From positions 1 to 64,000 of IMG/VR virus record IMGVR_UViG_3300046522_000297: a stretch of 64,000 nt of DNA. One strand, 5' to 3'. The notes beneath the pieces were generated by a model. It saw nothing but the letters and a program-made list of their open reading frames with translations, was not told where the DNA came from and did no database searches. Positions 1-8,505 of the stretch are shown in pieces (position 1 is the stretch's first letter; the number at the start of each line of letters is the position of its first letter). A program made the translations under genes and the position numbers. The stretch is from a virus.

Positions 1-298
1 AATCCATCAAATTAAAATTCGTCTGCTTATCTATAACGTTACCAGTGGCGTTATCGGTAAGAGTGAGGGTGGCGGAGATTGGATAAGTCAAAGACTTACC
101 TTCTAGAATAGCTCTTTTCTCGTCCTCATGAGTATATTCAATGCGTTTAGCCTGAATATCGGAAACACTGAGCGTGTATTTTTTTGTTGTGATAGGGAAC
201 TGGGAAAGTAACCCGTTTATAAGAGCATGGTCTACTCTCTCATTAGTCTGCTTAGGGGAACTAAAAATTGGGGTTAATTCTTGAGCTGATACCGGCAT
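1..298 (-). CDS. RNA polymerase beta-subunit-like protein, N-terminal part (cut by window edge)
   Basis: This minus-strand gene starts at the ATG complementary to 296-298 and runs off the window at base 1, so about 99 N-terminal residues are visible. The segment with ILEGKSLTYPISATLTL followed by TGNVIDK aligns by eye with the bacterial RpoB stretch in which a basic segment, an 'apl.v.l.l' strand and 'tGkv.d..e..v.m.eiPlm' precede the fork region. I infer a phage-encoded multisubunit RNA polymerase beta homologue, as in several jumbo phages. It is immediately downstream of the 98-aa ORF and the portal gene on the same strand. Only the N terminus is visible, so the family call is moderate. Confidence 0.5.
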   Translation of the reverse strand, partial: MPVSAQELTPIFSSPKQTNERVDHALINGLLSQFPITTKKYTLSVSDIQAKRIEYTHEDEKRAILEGKSLTYPISATLTLTDNATGNVIDKQTNFNLMD

Positions 299-330
299 TA
301 TATCTTCCTTAAATCAATTACTGTGTTATT

Positions 331-627
331 TTAAACCTGTTGAATCTTCTCAAGATAGGTAACAATCATGAAGTACTTGTCCATGAATGTAAATTTATCT
401 TTTTGCAATACAACGACTTCCTCAGCTTTGAGGCCTTTAGTCTCGATGATCTCAAGCTCCGCCATTGCACCCATATCATCTAGGTCAAACTTGCCGTAGC
501 GGACTCTATAATCAACAGGGTTGAAGGCCGAAGCCCCTGGCCCAGGGCCGAAGCCCGGGAGAGAGAGAACTTCAGCCTTTACAGGAATCGAAGCAGCCAT
601 TGCTGCTGCGCTATTATTTTCTGCCAT
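331..627 (-). CDS. Hypothetical protein between portal and RNAP-like genes
   Basis: A 98-residue protein of unknown function. The N terminus is Ala/Ser-rich and followed by a Gly/Pro stretch (PGFGPGPG), then a mixed alpha/beta segment ending in hydrophobic YFMIVTYLEKIQQV. Its ATG overlaps the portal stop codon (TAATG), so the two are translationally coupled and it is probably a virion or assembly protein. I see no catalytic motif. Confidence 0.7.
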   Translation of the reverse strand: MAENNSAAAMAASIPVKAEVLSLPGFGPGPGASAFNPVDYRVRYGKFDLDDMGAMAELEIIETKGLKAEEVVVLQKDKFTFMDKYFMIVTYLEKIQQV

Positions 628-2453
628 TATTCTTTTTCGCTATTAGGTTTTTTAGGAGTTGCCGGATCCTGTTTGGCTCCAGCACCGTCTTTTTTAGGTT
701 TACCACCGGAAGGGCCTGAGCCCCCGGGTTCTCCGCCCGCTGCTTCCTGTTGCATCGAAGCCGTCTGGGCATTCATCTGGCTCTGCTCTGCGTATTCCGA
801 CAAGAGCTGAGAAACCATCAGGTACATTGAGTAGTCTTCTACTCTTAGTTGACCCATGACTGCCATTTGTTGTTTCTCATCCGTCATCGAGAACAACTCT
901 TGAGCAATCGCCTGACCTTTGGCAAGAACCGTACGGTAGTCCGAGTTATTATCGAATCTATCCACCACTTCCTTACCTGCCACAAACACTGCCTGATCAA
1001 CTGCAAACTTGGTACGGACATCCGAGGTGGCCTTGAGAATAGCAGCTTTCTCTTGAGATTTCAACTCGTCGTCGTATTTCATACCGAAAGCTTCGAACAA
1101 GGTCTCTGGGCTGCATTCCTGAGTAGTATGCAACTGCAGAAGCATCTGTCTAAGAGCATCGTCGTCCGTTAGTTTGAACGGGGTTAAAGTAACTTTGCAA
1201 GTTTCAATGCCTAGATACTTACTCACCCTGGTCATTACCCAATTCAGAAGACCTTCGATCTGGCTAGTATAGGTGTTCATGGTGTTCTGTAGAAGTCTCA
1301 GACCCACCGTAGAACTACTCCAGTTAGTAACACCTGACAGTAGTTCTTTACTTACACCTAGACTCAGTAGGATACTCTCTTCGGCTTGAGCAATTTCCTG
1401 ACTTACCAACAGATTTCTACCTTCTCCGCTAATAGCCTGGTATCCGATAGGTACTGGGGCTACTAGAACGTGATTCCTGTCTCGCTTATGTTTTATAAAA
1501 GCTTCGGTCATGTTAGACACAAAGTTTCTCATCGAGATGGAGACTACTGGATCACTGTTACCAGTCTGCGGAGTTGGGTACACAACCCTCATAGGATTCA
1601 TGAAATCCGTAGAAATGCTCTCGTTAGCCTTTCTCAGAGTAGCCTGATAAAACACTAGTCCAAACAAACTAATCAGAGGAGGGACCGCAATACCATTAAT
1701 CTGATGGCCAGCACTGATATTTTTCAGGTGGAAGATGTTACCCTTATCAAATTTGAAGTCCTGGTTGTTCTGAATCGCCTTAACCATGCTCCAGGGTATA
1801 CTATCTACAAACAATCGGTCACCGATCTGTACCCGTTTCTTTATATCGTTAGGGATTTTGTAGTAGTACTCGCTCTCCCCAGTAATCGGATTATGGTTGA
1901 CTGCGATATTTGTAGGATCCCATTTGATGAGATTCATATTCTCAATAGAAAGATCCTTTTTGTCGCTTACCTTCAGAGCCCCTTTATATTTACAAGCGGG
2001 GCATTCCCCCTGGAACTCATAATTTTTAAAGGTAACCCAGTTGCAGTTCTTAGCGAAGTATGAAGTATTGCAATGAGTACACTCTAAATTCCTGTGCACA
2101 GGGAAATAGATGCTTACAAAAACGTTACCTACTGTGTAATATTCGAATCCTACATCATGGAGAGCAGGCTTCAGTCTGAAACTTTCGAATACTTCTTCGT
2201 ATTTTTCTTTAATTTGTTGGCTAGTAGTGTCTACAACAAAGTCTGTAATCGGATAAGTGCTCAGTTTTCTGATAACTTCCGTTACTACCGGGCTCTGGGT
2301 AGTGATGTATCGGGACCAGCGGATGACATCATGGAGGTTGCGGGGTAAGAACTGGTTCGCAACCGTGAAATATGGATTAGTTGTAGCTGCATAGGAGCCT
2401 CCCGGTAAGGCAGAAGTGCCTGGAATTGGAGGAGGGTTAAAGCTATCGTACAT
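627..2453 (-). CDS. Portal protein
   Basis: A 608-residue protein read as the portal (head-tail connector) subunit, the dodecameric ring through which DNA is packaged. The central region has the portal-type pattern of a helix with TLRKANESISTDFMNP, then LLSLGVSKELLSG and NWSSSTVGLRLLQN, as in T4-like portal vertex proteins. An inserted zinc knuckle is formed by CTHC (about 125-128) and CPAC (about 151-154), known from portals of several large myoviruses. The C-terminal 45 residues are a disordered Gly/Pro/Lys tail. It is the first gene of the minus-strand group and overlaps the next gene by TAATG. Confidence 0.85.
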   Translation of the reverse strand: MYDSFNPPPIPGTSALPGGSYAATTNPYFTVANQFLPRNLHDVIRWSRYITTQSPVVTEVIRKLSTYPITDFVVDTTSQQIKEKYEEVFESFRLKPALHDVGFEYYTVGNVFVSIYFPVHRNLECTHCNTSYFAKNCNWVTFKNYEFQGECPACKYKGALKVSDKKDLSIENMNLIKWDPTNIAVNHNPITGESEYYYKIPNDIKKRVQIGDRLFVDSIPWSMVKAIQNNQDFKFDKGNIFHLKNISAGHQINGIAVPPLISLFGLVFYQATLRKANESISTDFMNPMRVVYPTPQTGNSDPVVSISMRNFVSNMTEAFIKHKRDRNHVLVAPVPIGYQAISGEGRNLLVSQEIAQAEESILLSLGVSKELLSGVTNWSSSTVGLRLLQNTMNTYTSQIEGLLNWVMTRVSKYLGIETCKVTLTPFKLTDDDALRQMLLQLHTTQECSPETLFEAFGMKYDDELKSQEKAAILKATSDVRTKFAVDQAVFVAGKEVVDRFDNNSDYRTVLAKGQAIAQELFSMTDEKQQMAVMGQLRVEDYSMYLMVSQLLSEYAEQSQMNAQTASMQQEAAGGEPGGSGPSGGKPKKDGAGAKQDPATPKKPNSEKE

Positions 2454-2530
2454 TTATATAGTCCTTACGTAGAATATCGTACCCTTATTTTAAGGGAAAG
2501 TGTGTAATTAGTCAATTTTTAACCTCCAAA

Positions 2531-2540
2531 TTTGGTATAA
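2531..2540 (+). promoter_or_regulatory. Phage promoter motif TTTGGTATAA
   Basis: Exact TTTGGTATAA (an extended -10 type element) followed by GTATAATATA. A short ATATA/TATAT hairpin sits at 2548-2561, just after the presumed start. It lies 50 bp upstream of the first small membrane-protein gene. Confidence 0.7.
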
Positions 2541-2591
2541 GTATAATATATAAAACTATATCTCTATAACATTTTCAAGAAGGAAAATATT

Positions 2592-2798
2592 ATGAGCACG
2601 CAACAGCAGAAAGATCCGCAAACGGAATCTCAACGTTTGGACAATATCGAGCAAAGACTCGAAAAGGTTGAAAAACTTGTCGGCAAAACCCGTACTTTAG
2701 TAGGGGTTGCCATCGTAGCATATTTTGCAGGTGCTGTTCTTACCAAAAGGACACCTCCCAAGTACCTGATCGTGGAGTCTCGGGGCTCTGAATTGTAA
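2592..2798 (+). CDS. Small tail-anchored-type membrane protein (coiled coil)
   Basis: A 68-residue protein preceded by AAGAAGGAAA. The N-terminal half is a polar heptad-like coiled coil (residues about 14-34, with RLDNIEQRLEKVEKLV). A single hydrophobic segment (about 36-52, LVGVAIVAYFAGAVL) is followed by a short basic and polar tail. The architecture of cytosolic coiled coil, one C-terminal membrane helix and short tail recurs in the next four genes. Function unknown. Confidence 0.75.
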   Translation: MSTQQQKDPQTESQRLDNIEQRLEKVEKLVGKTRTLVGVAIVAYFAGAVLTKRTPPKYLIVESRGSEL

Positions 2799-2841
2799 CA
2801 CAGGGCTTTAGCCCATAAGTCTTTTACAGGAATACGAAATT

Positions 2842-3105
2842 ATGCAAACCGTTCAATCTCAAAAGAAGACCGCAATTAAGGAATCTGAGGACCTTCTGAA
2901 TCGTCTGCGTTATGGAGGTACTCGTAACGGCTTCAAAAGAGATTTTCAAGATGAACCTTATGACGGCAAGGACCGTCGAGCAGATGCGGATCGTCGCAGG
3001 GCCGTCGCAACCTCTACGAATCCCAGTATCAGGACACTGATGATTGGGGTCTTGGGGGCCTTGGCTACCGGCGCAGGATGCGCTATGGTCCGGGATAAGC
3101 TGTAA
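2842..3105 (+). CDS. Small C-terminally membrane-anchored protein
   Basis: An 87-residue protein. The highly charged N-terminal 60 residues (many Arg, Asp and Lys, e.g. GKDRRADADRRR) are followed by one Gly/Ala-rich hydrophobic helix (about 66-81, LMIGVLGALATGAGCAM) and a short RDKL tail. It is second in the series of five similar small proteins and shares the leader of the 2531 promoter. Function unknown. Confidence 0.75.
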   Translation: MQTVQSQKKTAIKESEDLLNRLRYGGTRNGFKRDFQDEPYDGKDRRADADRRRAVATSTNPSIRTLMIGVLGALATGAGCAMVRDKL

Positions 3106-3127
3106 AAATTAAATATTGCTCAGTCAA

Positions 3128-3137
3128 TTTGGTATAA
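3128..3137 (+). promoter_or_regulatory. Phage promoter motif TTTGGTATAA
   Basis: Exact motif followed by AATAAAGTG. A weak hairpin, CTGT/ACAG, lies in the leader. It lies 70 bp upstream of the gene at 3208. Confidence 0.7.
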
Positions 3138-3207
3138 ATAAAGTGTAGAGAAAACTGTAACAAACAGAACTCGACATTTCAACCCACCTAAACTAGGAGA
3201 TTCAAAC

Positions 3208-3426
3208 ATGGACACCAACAACAACGGCGTGGCACAAGATCCGGCAGCAGTCGCAGCAGCTCGTATGGCCAAGATGGAAAAGATGAAGGGCATGGCCGTC
3301 AGCTCCGGCAAAGCCATCGGTTTCATGGCCATCGGCGCTGCCCTGACCGTCGGCATCGGCAAACTGCGCGGCGGCCGCAAGGATACGGTCACTGTCATGG
3401 AAGCGGCGCCGGCTGAAATGGCGTAA
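3208..3426 (+). CDS. Small C-terminally membrane-anchored protein, GC-rich codons
   Basis: A 72-residue protein preceded by AGGAG. The N terminus is Ala/Met/Lys-rich, followed by one hydrophobic Gly/Ala helix (about 36-52, AIGFMAIGAALTVGIG), a basic patch (KLRGGRK) and a short acidic tail. It has its own promoter at 3128 and a hairpin after its stop. Codons are strongly GC-biased, unlike the preceding two genes, which suggests high expression. Function unknown. Confidence 0.75.
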   Translation: MDTNNNGVAQDPAAVAAARMAKMEKMKGMAVSSGKAIGFMAIGAALTVGIGKLRGGRKDTVTVMEAAPAEMA

Positions 3427-3435
3427 CACGTAATA

Positions 3436-3467
3436 CTCGGAGCGGGTCCGCGCAGGTCCCCTCCGAG
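3436..3467 (+). terminator. Hairpin after the 3208 gene
   Basis: CTCGGAG (3436-3442) pairs with CTCCGAG (3461-3467). There is no U tract, so it may be an mRNA-stabilising or processing hairpin rather than an intrinsic terminator. Confidence 0.4.
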
Positions 3468-3487
3468 GTTAAATAAGTAGTGCCCCG

Positions 3488-3497
3488 TTTGGTATAA
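3488..3497 (+). promoter_or_regulatory. Phage promoter motif TTTGGTATAA with strong 5' hairpin
   Basis: Exact motif. The presumed transcript begins with a near-perfect hairpin: GTATAGAG (3503-3510) pairs with CTCTATAC (3530-3537), and inside it CATAC (3514-3518) pairs with GTATG (3525-3529). It is the best example of the promoter plus 5' hairpin arrangement seen across the window. Confidence 0.8.
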
Positions 3498-3579
3498 GTA
3501 TAGTATAGAGAAACATACCTCCCTGTATGCTCTATACGTGCAGGTATTTCCCAATTAACCCAGGATCAGGAGAACAAAA

Positions 3580-3924
3580 ATGTCGAACGCAAACCCCAAC
3601 AAATCCGAAAGCAGTTTGTCGTCCCTGTCGCAAGCAGACATCGACCGTATCGCAGGCGAGGCCGTGTCCGCAGCGAAGATCGCAGCGAAGTCCGCCGCAG
3701 CAGAAGAAGTTGCCAGCCGTATCGGCGATGTCGAAATGACTGCAGCGAGGGCAGCGGCGGCTGCAGCGAGCGAAGCAATCGCCCGGCAGCAGAAGGCAAA
3801 CAAGATGAAAGAATACGGCACGATCGCCGGCATCTCCCTCGGAACCTTCGCCCTCGGCACCCTGGGTATGGCCGGGTACGACAAATTCCGCAACCGCAAC
3901 AACCCCGGCAATCGCCACCAGTAA
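3580..3924 (+). CDS. Small C-terminally membrane-anchored protein, Ala-rich helix
   Basis: A 114-residue protein with RBS AGGAG. Residues about 15-75 form a long Ala/Glu/Arg amphipathic helix (AAKSAAAEEVASRI, AARAAAAAASEAIA). One hydrophobic segment follows (about 85-102, GISLGTFALGTLGMAGY), then a basic tail (KFRNRNNPGNRHQ). It belongs to the same architectural series as its neighbours and has its own promoter at 3488. Function unknown. Confidence 0.75.
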   Translation: MSNANPNKSESSLSSLSQADIDRIAGEAVSAAKIAAKSAAAEEVASRIGDVEMTAARAAAAAASEAIARQQKANKMKEYGTIAGISLGTFALGTLGMAGYDKFRNRNNPGNRHQ

Positions 3925-3932
3925 CACTAATA

Positions 3933-3977
3933 CTATCGGAGCACGTACAAGTTATAGGGGAACACGTGCTCCGGTAG
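3933..3977 (+). terminator. Long hairpin after the 3580 gene
   Basis: Fourteen bases at 3933-3946 pair with 3964-3977 with a single G-U. There is no U tract, so the role in termination or RNA stability is unclear. Confidence 0.45.
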
Positions 3978-4038
3978 TAAGAACTAAAGTTCTCCTAAAT
4001 CTGTTTTATCACAGAAAACCTGCGCAAACGGAAATACG

Positions 4039-4371
4039 ATGGTAGAAGAAAAAGTAAGAAACTACAGGTCCCACAAGGAGACCGTGGTCCAAAACCGGGA
4101 ACCTGAAAGTCTTGCGGAGCTGTTTAACGAGGGGAAGGAAGTCGAGGGCGACGAGAAGGAAGAGGTGGTACGTGCAGCGTTCCGTCGTCAACTCGATCAA
4201 CAAATTTCCCAAGCTGCAGAATCCCACAAGATGAGCATGAAGGAACGTCAGAGCGCAGTCATCGCAACGAAAGCAGCAACAGTGTTCTTCGGAACCTGGG
4301 CTACTATCGGGGTGGCGATGCTGGCGAGATCGTGCATCAACTTCGACAAAGGTCCGAAGTTCAAAGTATAG
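4039..4371 (+). CDS. Small C-terminally membrane-anchored protein, charged
   Basis: A 110-residue protein, the last of five consecutive genes with the same plan. The long charged helical N-terminal region (about 1-78) precedes one hydrophobic helix (about 80-96, KAATVFFGTWATIGVAML) and a short tail ending KGPKFKV. It terminates with TAG, one of few TAG stops in the window. Function unknown. Confidence 0.75.
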   Translation: MVEEKVRNYRSHKETVVQNREPESLAELFNEGKEVEGDEKEEVVRAAFRRQLDQQISQAAESHKMSMKERQSAVIATKAATVFFGTWATIGVAMLARSCINFDKGPKFKV

Positions 4372-4390
4372 TTAATATACTCAGTAGTCG

Positions 4391-4427
4391 GGGAATTCGA
4401 CAATGTCGATTCCCTGGCATTTTTTTA
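4391..4427 (+). terminator. Intrinsic terminator
   Basis: GGGAATTCGAC pairs with GTCGATTCCC (one bulge), followed 5 nt later by a run of T. It ends the plus-strand run of small membrane proteins. Confidence 0.6.
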
Positions 4428-4443
4428 GTTAAACGAGGCCATC

Positions 4444-4767
4444 TTGATAGACTTTACTTTTAATAACCCCTTAATTCGCAAGTACTTTGAAGGCGATGAT
4501 TCTTACGTACCAAGTGCAGAGCTTGTGTATCTACATGAACATCCACTTATAACTCAGTCTTTTTTAGTAGAGATGGAAGTTCTCATAAATAAAACTGCTC
4601 TGCATATACAAAAGAAAAACGTGGTAGGTAACCTTACCAATAAATTTATCAATGCTGCAATAAACTTAGGGGCAGAATTGCCGACTGTAAATCAGCAAAA
4701 CGCCCCTATTATATTGGCTGAACTTAGAACAGTGTATAAGCTCTGTAATTCGTTATTGAACCAGTGA
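4444..4767 (+). CDS. Hypothetical protein
   Basis: A 107-residue protein starting at TTG with GAGG six bases upstream; no ATG fits the N terminus. It begins MIDFTFNNPLIRKYF and looks largely helical and soluble. Its 3' end overlaps by 15 bp the 3' end of the convergent virion gene at 4753-5931. No recognisable motif. Confidence 0.6.
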   Translation: MIDFTFNNPLIRKYFEGDDSYVPSAELVYLHEHPLITQSFLVEMEVLINKTALHIQKKNVVGNLTNKFINAAINLGAELPTVNQQNAPIILAELRTVYKLCNSLLNQ

Positions 4768-5931
4768 AGCAGAAACGATCTGGAAAAGACCTCCGTTGGT
4801 ATCCGAAGCGTCACTACCCATTCTCTCAAGGATGATACTGAGGAATTCACGGTTTACTTTCCAAACACCATTTACGAAAGTAGCAAATTCCGTAACAGGT
4901 ACTGATAGTTGAGTCGTGTAAGTCTGTACGCTGTTAGGAGTACTCGACATGGGGACAGGTTCGGATCCAGCTACGATTTCGGTAGTAGTAATAAGGTCCG
5001 CTGCTGCGTATGCTTTGAATCGGAATCTCATCATTGCATTACCACCGCCAACGGAGTTAGTGTACGAAATCTTAACTTTGATAGGCAGATACGGATTCAC
5101 TAGAACTTCAGACAGCGATGAGGTCAGGGAAATACCAGAGATGGAATCCTGGTCCATACTGTAGACCGGAATATCATTAACGGTAGTCTTCGTAGCTCCA
5201 CCCGTAGTCAAGGTGTTTGGAGTAACCGATCTAAGCATACCACGTGCCTTAGGAGCATTGGCGTGCAGTTGTACTTTGAATGCAGTGCTTCCTTGAGTCA
5301 GGGTTATATTATAAATCGGGAATTTACCTGCAGAAGTAGCAGCAGGAACTTCAGAACCCGTAGCTGCAGCAACGCCTGCCAGCAACGACAGTTTGAGTTC
5401 GCCATTCAGGATAATCGAAGGCAGATACGTATTGGTAGCATCAACGTATGGCACCGTACTGGTCGTCATCGTGGTGTTGTTCAGTTCTACGAATTGACCT
5501 TCTATCGTATAAACAATAGATGTTCCTGCCGTAGTCGGAGAAGGCACGTTGAAATCAGACATCACAGTGATTAATGCTTGCTTTACGATACTATCCGTAA
5601 GGTTGGCATTGATTGCACGAGATTCATAATATGCTCCCGGGCCGATGCGAATAGCGTTGGAAGCGATTTTAGAAACTGACAGTCCGCTCAGGGCGATTGC
5701 AGTTCCCTGGCTGTTTGTCATTACTTCGGAAAGAAGACTCGATAGGTTTAGACCCAACATAGCAGCCGCACGACGAGACGAATCTCCCGCAACTCGGGAT
5801 GCTTTGATGTTAGTGTCTAGGTCGCCTAACGGGCGATTGTCCACCGTATAAAAGTACGGGTCCAGGGCCGTGTAGTATCTCACCTCGCCGTAGTTGGAGT
5901 CGTCTTGTGGTAGGAAAGCTGGAGTTGACAT
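4753..5931 (-). CDS. Virion structural protein (baseplate or tail fibre type)
   Basis: A 392-residue protein. The N-terminal YYTALDPYFYTVDNRPLGDL matches a motif I know from tail or baseplate-associated proteins of large myoviruses (variants of 'YYTavDPYyYTvDNRPL.DL'). The rest is Ser/Thr/Val-rich beta structure (long stretches like VPYVDATNTYLPSIILNG), as in fibres and baseplate wedges. It is on the minus strand like the portal. No enzymatic motif. The structural role is well supported, but the exact location in the virion is not. Confidence 0.65.
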   Translation of the reverse strand: MSTPAFLPQDDSNYGEVRYYTALDPYFYTVDNRPLGDLDTNIKASRVAGDSSRRAAAMLGLNLSSLLSEVMTNSQGTAIALSGLSVSKIASNAIRIGPGAYYESRAINANLTDSIVKQALITVMSDFNVPSPTTAGTSIVYTIEGQFVELNNTTMTTSTVPYVDATNTYLPSIILNGELKLSLLAGVAAATGSEVPAATSAGKFPIYNITLTQGSTAFKVQLHANAPKARGMLRSVTPNTLTTGGATKTTVNDIPVYSMDQDSISGISLTSSLSEVLVNPYLPIKVKISYTNSVGGGNAMMRFRFKAYAAADLITTTEIVAGSEPVPMSSTPNSVQTYTTQLSVPVTEFATFVNGVWKVNREFLSIILERMGSDASDTNGGLFQIVSASLVQ

Positions 5932-5959
5932 TATTTTTAGTTCCTGTATTTAAATGTTT

Positions 5960-5970
5960 GATGGTATAAT
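5960..5970 (+). promoter_or_regulatory. Variant promoter (ATGGTATAAT)
   Basis: GATGGTATAAT, a degenerate copy of the TTTGGTATAA motif, lies in the divergent space between the virion gene and the 6025 gene. ATGGTA pairs with TACCAT about 15 nt later, so part of the motif itself is in the hairpin. Confidence 0.4.
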
Positions 5971-6024
5971 GAACTTACCATAGTTTAATATATTAATCTT
6001 CTTTAAGTCAAGGAAACGGTCTAT

Positions 6025-6468
6025 ATGAATTTAGTCATAGATATCACTCTAAGGGGCATACTCATAGAGCTAAACGGGGAATGCACCTTCATCCCCTGGC
6101 TACTGTTTGTTCCTTTCAGCGGCATAGGGGTAATATCCTACTCCACCTCCAAAGATGTTAACGTACCTTATAACAGGTCTGACAAACTAACAGGATTTGA
6201 TGTAGGAGAGTTGATCCCGGAATGGGTCAAGTTCAAGTACCCCTCTGAACATTTAATAGTACTAACTGAAGTCAATGTGCAGGCCAAGAATATACAGTTT
6301 TGGGCAAAAGTGCCGAAGACTGAAAGTCAGTTCTTCCTCAAGGATTTAGTGGTACTTTTCTGTAAGGATAAAAGCGAAGTCATAAGATTAGTGGAGAACA
6401 TTCCCAGGGGCTTCGCAGATGCAAAAGGATTCTCTGCAGGAGAATTATTAATAGATAATAAGGATTGA
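6025..6468 (+). CDS. Hypothetical protein
   Basis: A 147-residue protein starting MNLVIDITLRGILIELNG, with alternating hydrophobic beta-like segments and no membrane helix. It is the first gene of a tightly packed operon with the 81-aa ORF and the SNF2-like helicase: there is 1 bp to the next start, and the next pair overlap. Function unknown; possibly an accessory of the helicase. Confidence 0.65.
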   Translation: MNLVIDITLRGILIELNGECTFIPWLLFVPFSGIGVISYSTSKDVNVPYNRSDKLTGFDVGELIPEWVKFKYPSEHLIVLTEVNVQAKNIQFWAKVPKTESQFFLKDLVVLFCKDKSEVIRLVENIPRGFADAKGFSAGELLIDNKD

Positions 6469-6469
6469 A

Positions 6470-6715
6470 ATGGTCGGATACTGTTATTTAGACCTCGACG
6501 GGCATGTAACTTATAAGACGGAAAACTATATATCAAGTATAGATCCCGGTTTCTTCAGTAACAATAGACACCTCATAGTCAAATATTGGAAGTTCGATAC
6601 TGACGATCGTTCCAGCATGGTTAGGCTCATGAGGGATTTTACGGACCTCAAGCTTCAGGTAACCTCCGTAGAGAACTTCTTCAGAAGCATTAACTTCGTT
6701 CCAAAGAAATCGTAA
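6470..6715 (+). CDS. Hypothetical protein upstream of helicase
   Basis: An 81-residue protein beginning MVGYCYLDLDGHVTY. It has mixed beta and alpha character and a basic C terminus (FVPKKS). The TAA overlaps the ATG of the helicase (TAATG), so the products are probably coupled. No known motif. Confidence 0.65.
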   Translation: MVGYCYLDLDGHVTYKTENYISSIDPGFFSNNRHLIVKYWKFDTDDRSSMVRLMRDFTDLKLQVTSVENFFRSINFVPKKS

Positions 6716-8457
6716 TGCAAATAAAATTTAATGTTTTAAAGGACCGCGTTCTTTTTATCAATGAGAACGCTACTGAATACAAGAACATGATGAAGTTCCC
6801 GGCCTTTCTTCGTGAAGGGCCGTACTTTTATGTGCCTGCGAAAATACACATCGTTTACAACGTAGTGTCTCGGTTACAAACTGCGTTCAAGAATATTTCC
6901 ATAGGTAAGGATGTCTTGGAATTCATGAACCAGCCTATGAAGCTTAAGACTCTACCTGAAGATTTCAAGTTCATGACGGAACCCATGAAAGCACAAGAGG
7001 TGGCTCTACGATACCTGTATACGGTTGGTAGCGGTGGCCTTCTCATGGATCCGGGTATGGGCAAATCCAAAGTAGCCCTAGACTATATTGCTTTGATGAA
7101 GTTTAGGCGGAGCATTATTGCCTGTCCCAAACCTTTATGTTTCGTGTGGGAAGATGAGGTTGCAAAACATAGACCTGACCTGACTATCCATGTATTTGAA
7201 ACCACTGACTGGGACAAAGAATGGGAAAAGGCTAAGGACAAGGACATTATCTGTATGAATTACTCAAAGATAAGTCTGTTAAAAGATCAACTGGCTAAAG
7301 TACCGTTTGATTTCATCCATCTTGATGAGTTCCTGATCAAAGATCCCAGCACTGAAAGAACCAAGGATATTACCGCACTGTCTAAACGTATCCCGTATCA
7401 TTGTGGCGGTTCCGGTACCCTTATCAATAATTCCATACTGGATGCATTTGCACCGATACGTTTCCTTGAACCCTCCTTGGTAGGTTATAACTTCACCCAT
7501 TTCAAGGATAGGCACACTATCAAGAATCCTAAAGATCCGAGAATGGTAGTCAACTATTACAAACAAGATGAAGTTCGTAGCACACTTGAAAGCTGCTGCA
7601 TTGTAATGACGAAAGAGGAGTGGCTCGAATTGCCACCGAAAAACTTCAAGGATGTATATGTAAATCTTGGAGACGATCAGAGAGATTTCTACTCCAGCCT
7701 TAGTCGTAACTACATCGCCAGTATCAACGGTAAGGACGTTGAGATTGATAATGCTTTGGTTATGATGTCTAAGCTTTACCAGGTCTCTAATGGCTTTATA
7801 TACGTGGGGGCAAAGACGGAGGAGGGATCTGACGAAGTCTTAGACCTCGTTGGAGAAGACGGGAAGAAGAAAAAGAAGGCGCCTCGCACTACCGAGTTCT
7901 TCCAAAACCAGCCCAAGCTGGATGCCCTTATGAAAATTCTAAAAGAAGATGCTAAGGGTAAGCGTGGAATTATCTGGTTCAACTTTGCTGCAGAATTAGA
8001 CCTCATCAGGGCGGCACTGGAGAAAGAAGGTATAACCTATAGCACTATCGTGGGTGGGACGAAGAACCTGGGCAGCGTAGTAAGAGACTTTAATAACAAT
8101 CCTAATACTCAATGGCTAGTAGCTCAAGCTAAAGCGGTTAATTATGGTATCACGGTGCTGGGTACTACTCTTGAAAAACTAGAAAATAGTGACATAGAGA
8201 TTTTCCCCGACATAGCTCCTGAAGTCCATACAGAGATCTTCTATTCTTGTAATTTTTCTTTGGAAGTTTATTTACAACAACAAGACCGTATTCACCGTAT
8301 CGGTCAAAAACATAACTGTGACTACTACCGGATATTCGCAAACACTAACGTTGAGCAACAGATTAGAAAAGCATTAGATGAGAAAATGACAATTAGAAAA
8401 GAGATGCTTATTGATATTGCGGAGAAACTTAAAGAAACTCCGGATTTTGCGGTATAA
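6715..8457 (+). CDS. SNF2/SF2-family DNA helicase or translocase
   Basis: A 580-residue two-lobed SF2 ATPase. Motif I is MDPGMGKSK (about 111-119), motif II is HLDEFL (a DEAH-box variant), motif III-like GGSGT follows, and the C-terminal lobe ends with QQQDRIHRIGQKH, the hallmark SNF2 motif VI. Such proteins translocate on duplex DNA and remodel replication forks or recombination intermediates (T4 UvsW is an analogue). A Lys-rich insertion (GKKKKKAP) lies near residue 385. It ends an operon with 6025 and 6470. Confidence 0.85.
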   Translation: MQIKFNVLKDRVLFINENATEYKNMMKFPAFLREGPYFYVPAKIHIVYNVVSRLQTAFKNISIGKDVLEFMNQPMKLKTLPEDFKFMTEPMKAQEVALRYLYTVGSGGLLMDPGMGKSKVALDYIALMKFRRSIIACPKPLCFVWEDEVAKHRPDLTIHVFETTDWDKEWEKAKDKDIICMNYSKISLLKDQLAKVPFDFIHLDEFLIKDPSTERTKDITALSKRIPYHCGGSGTLINNSILDAFAPIRFLEPSLVGYNFTHFKDRHTIKNPKDPRMVVNYYKQDEVRSTLESCCIVMTKEEWLELPPKNFKDVYVNLGDDQRDFYSSLSRNYIASINGKDVEIDNALVMMSKLYQVSNGFIYVGAKTEEGSDEVLDLVGEDGKKKKKAPRTTEFFQNQPKLDALMKILKEDAKGKRGIIWFNFAAELDLIRAALEKEGITYSTIVGGTKNLGSVVRDFNNNPNTQWLVAQAKAVNYGITVLGTTLEKLENSDIEIFPDIAPEVHTEIFYSCNFSLEVYLQQQDRIHRIGQKHNCDYYRIFANTNVEQQIRKALDEKMTIRKEMLIDIAEKLKETPDFAV

Positions 8458-8505
8458 GGTTTGTGTATAGAGATATACGCTTTTTTGTTAACTAAAGGAA
8501 ATTCA

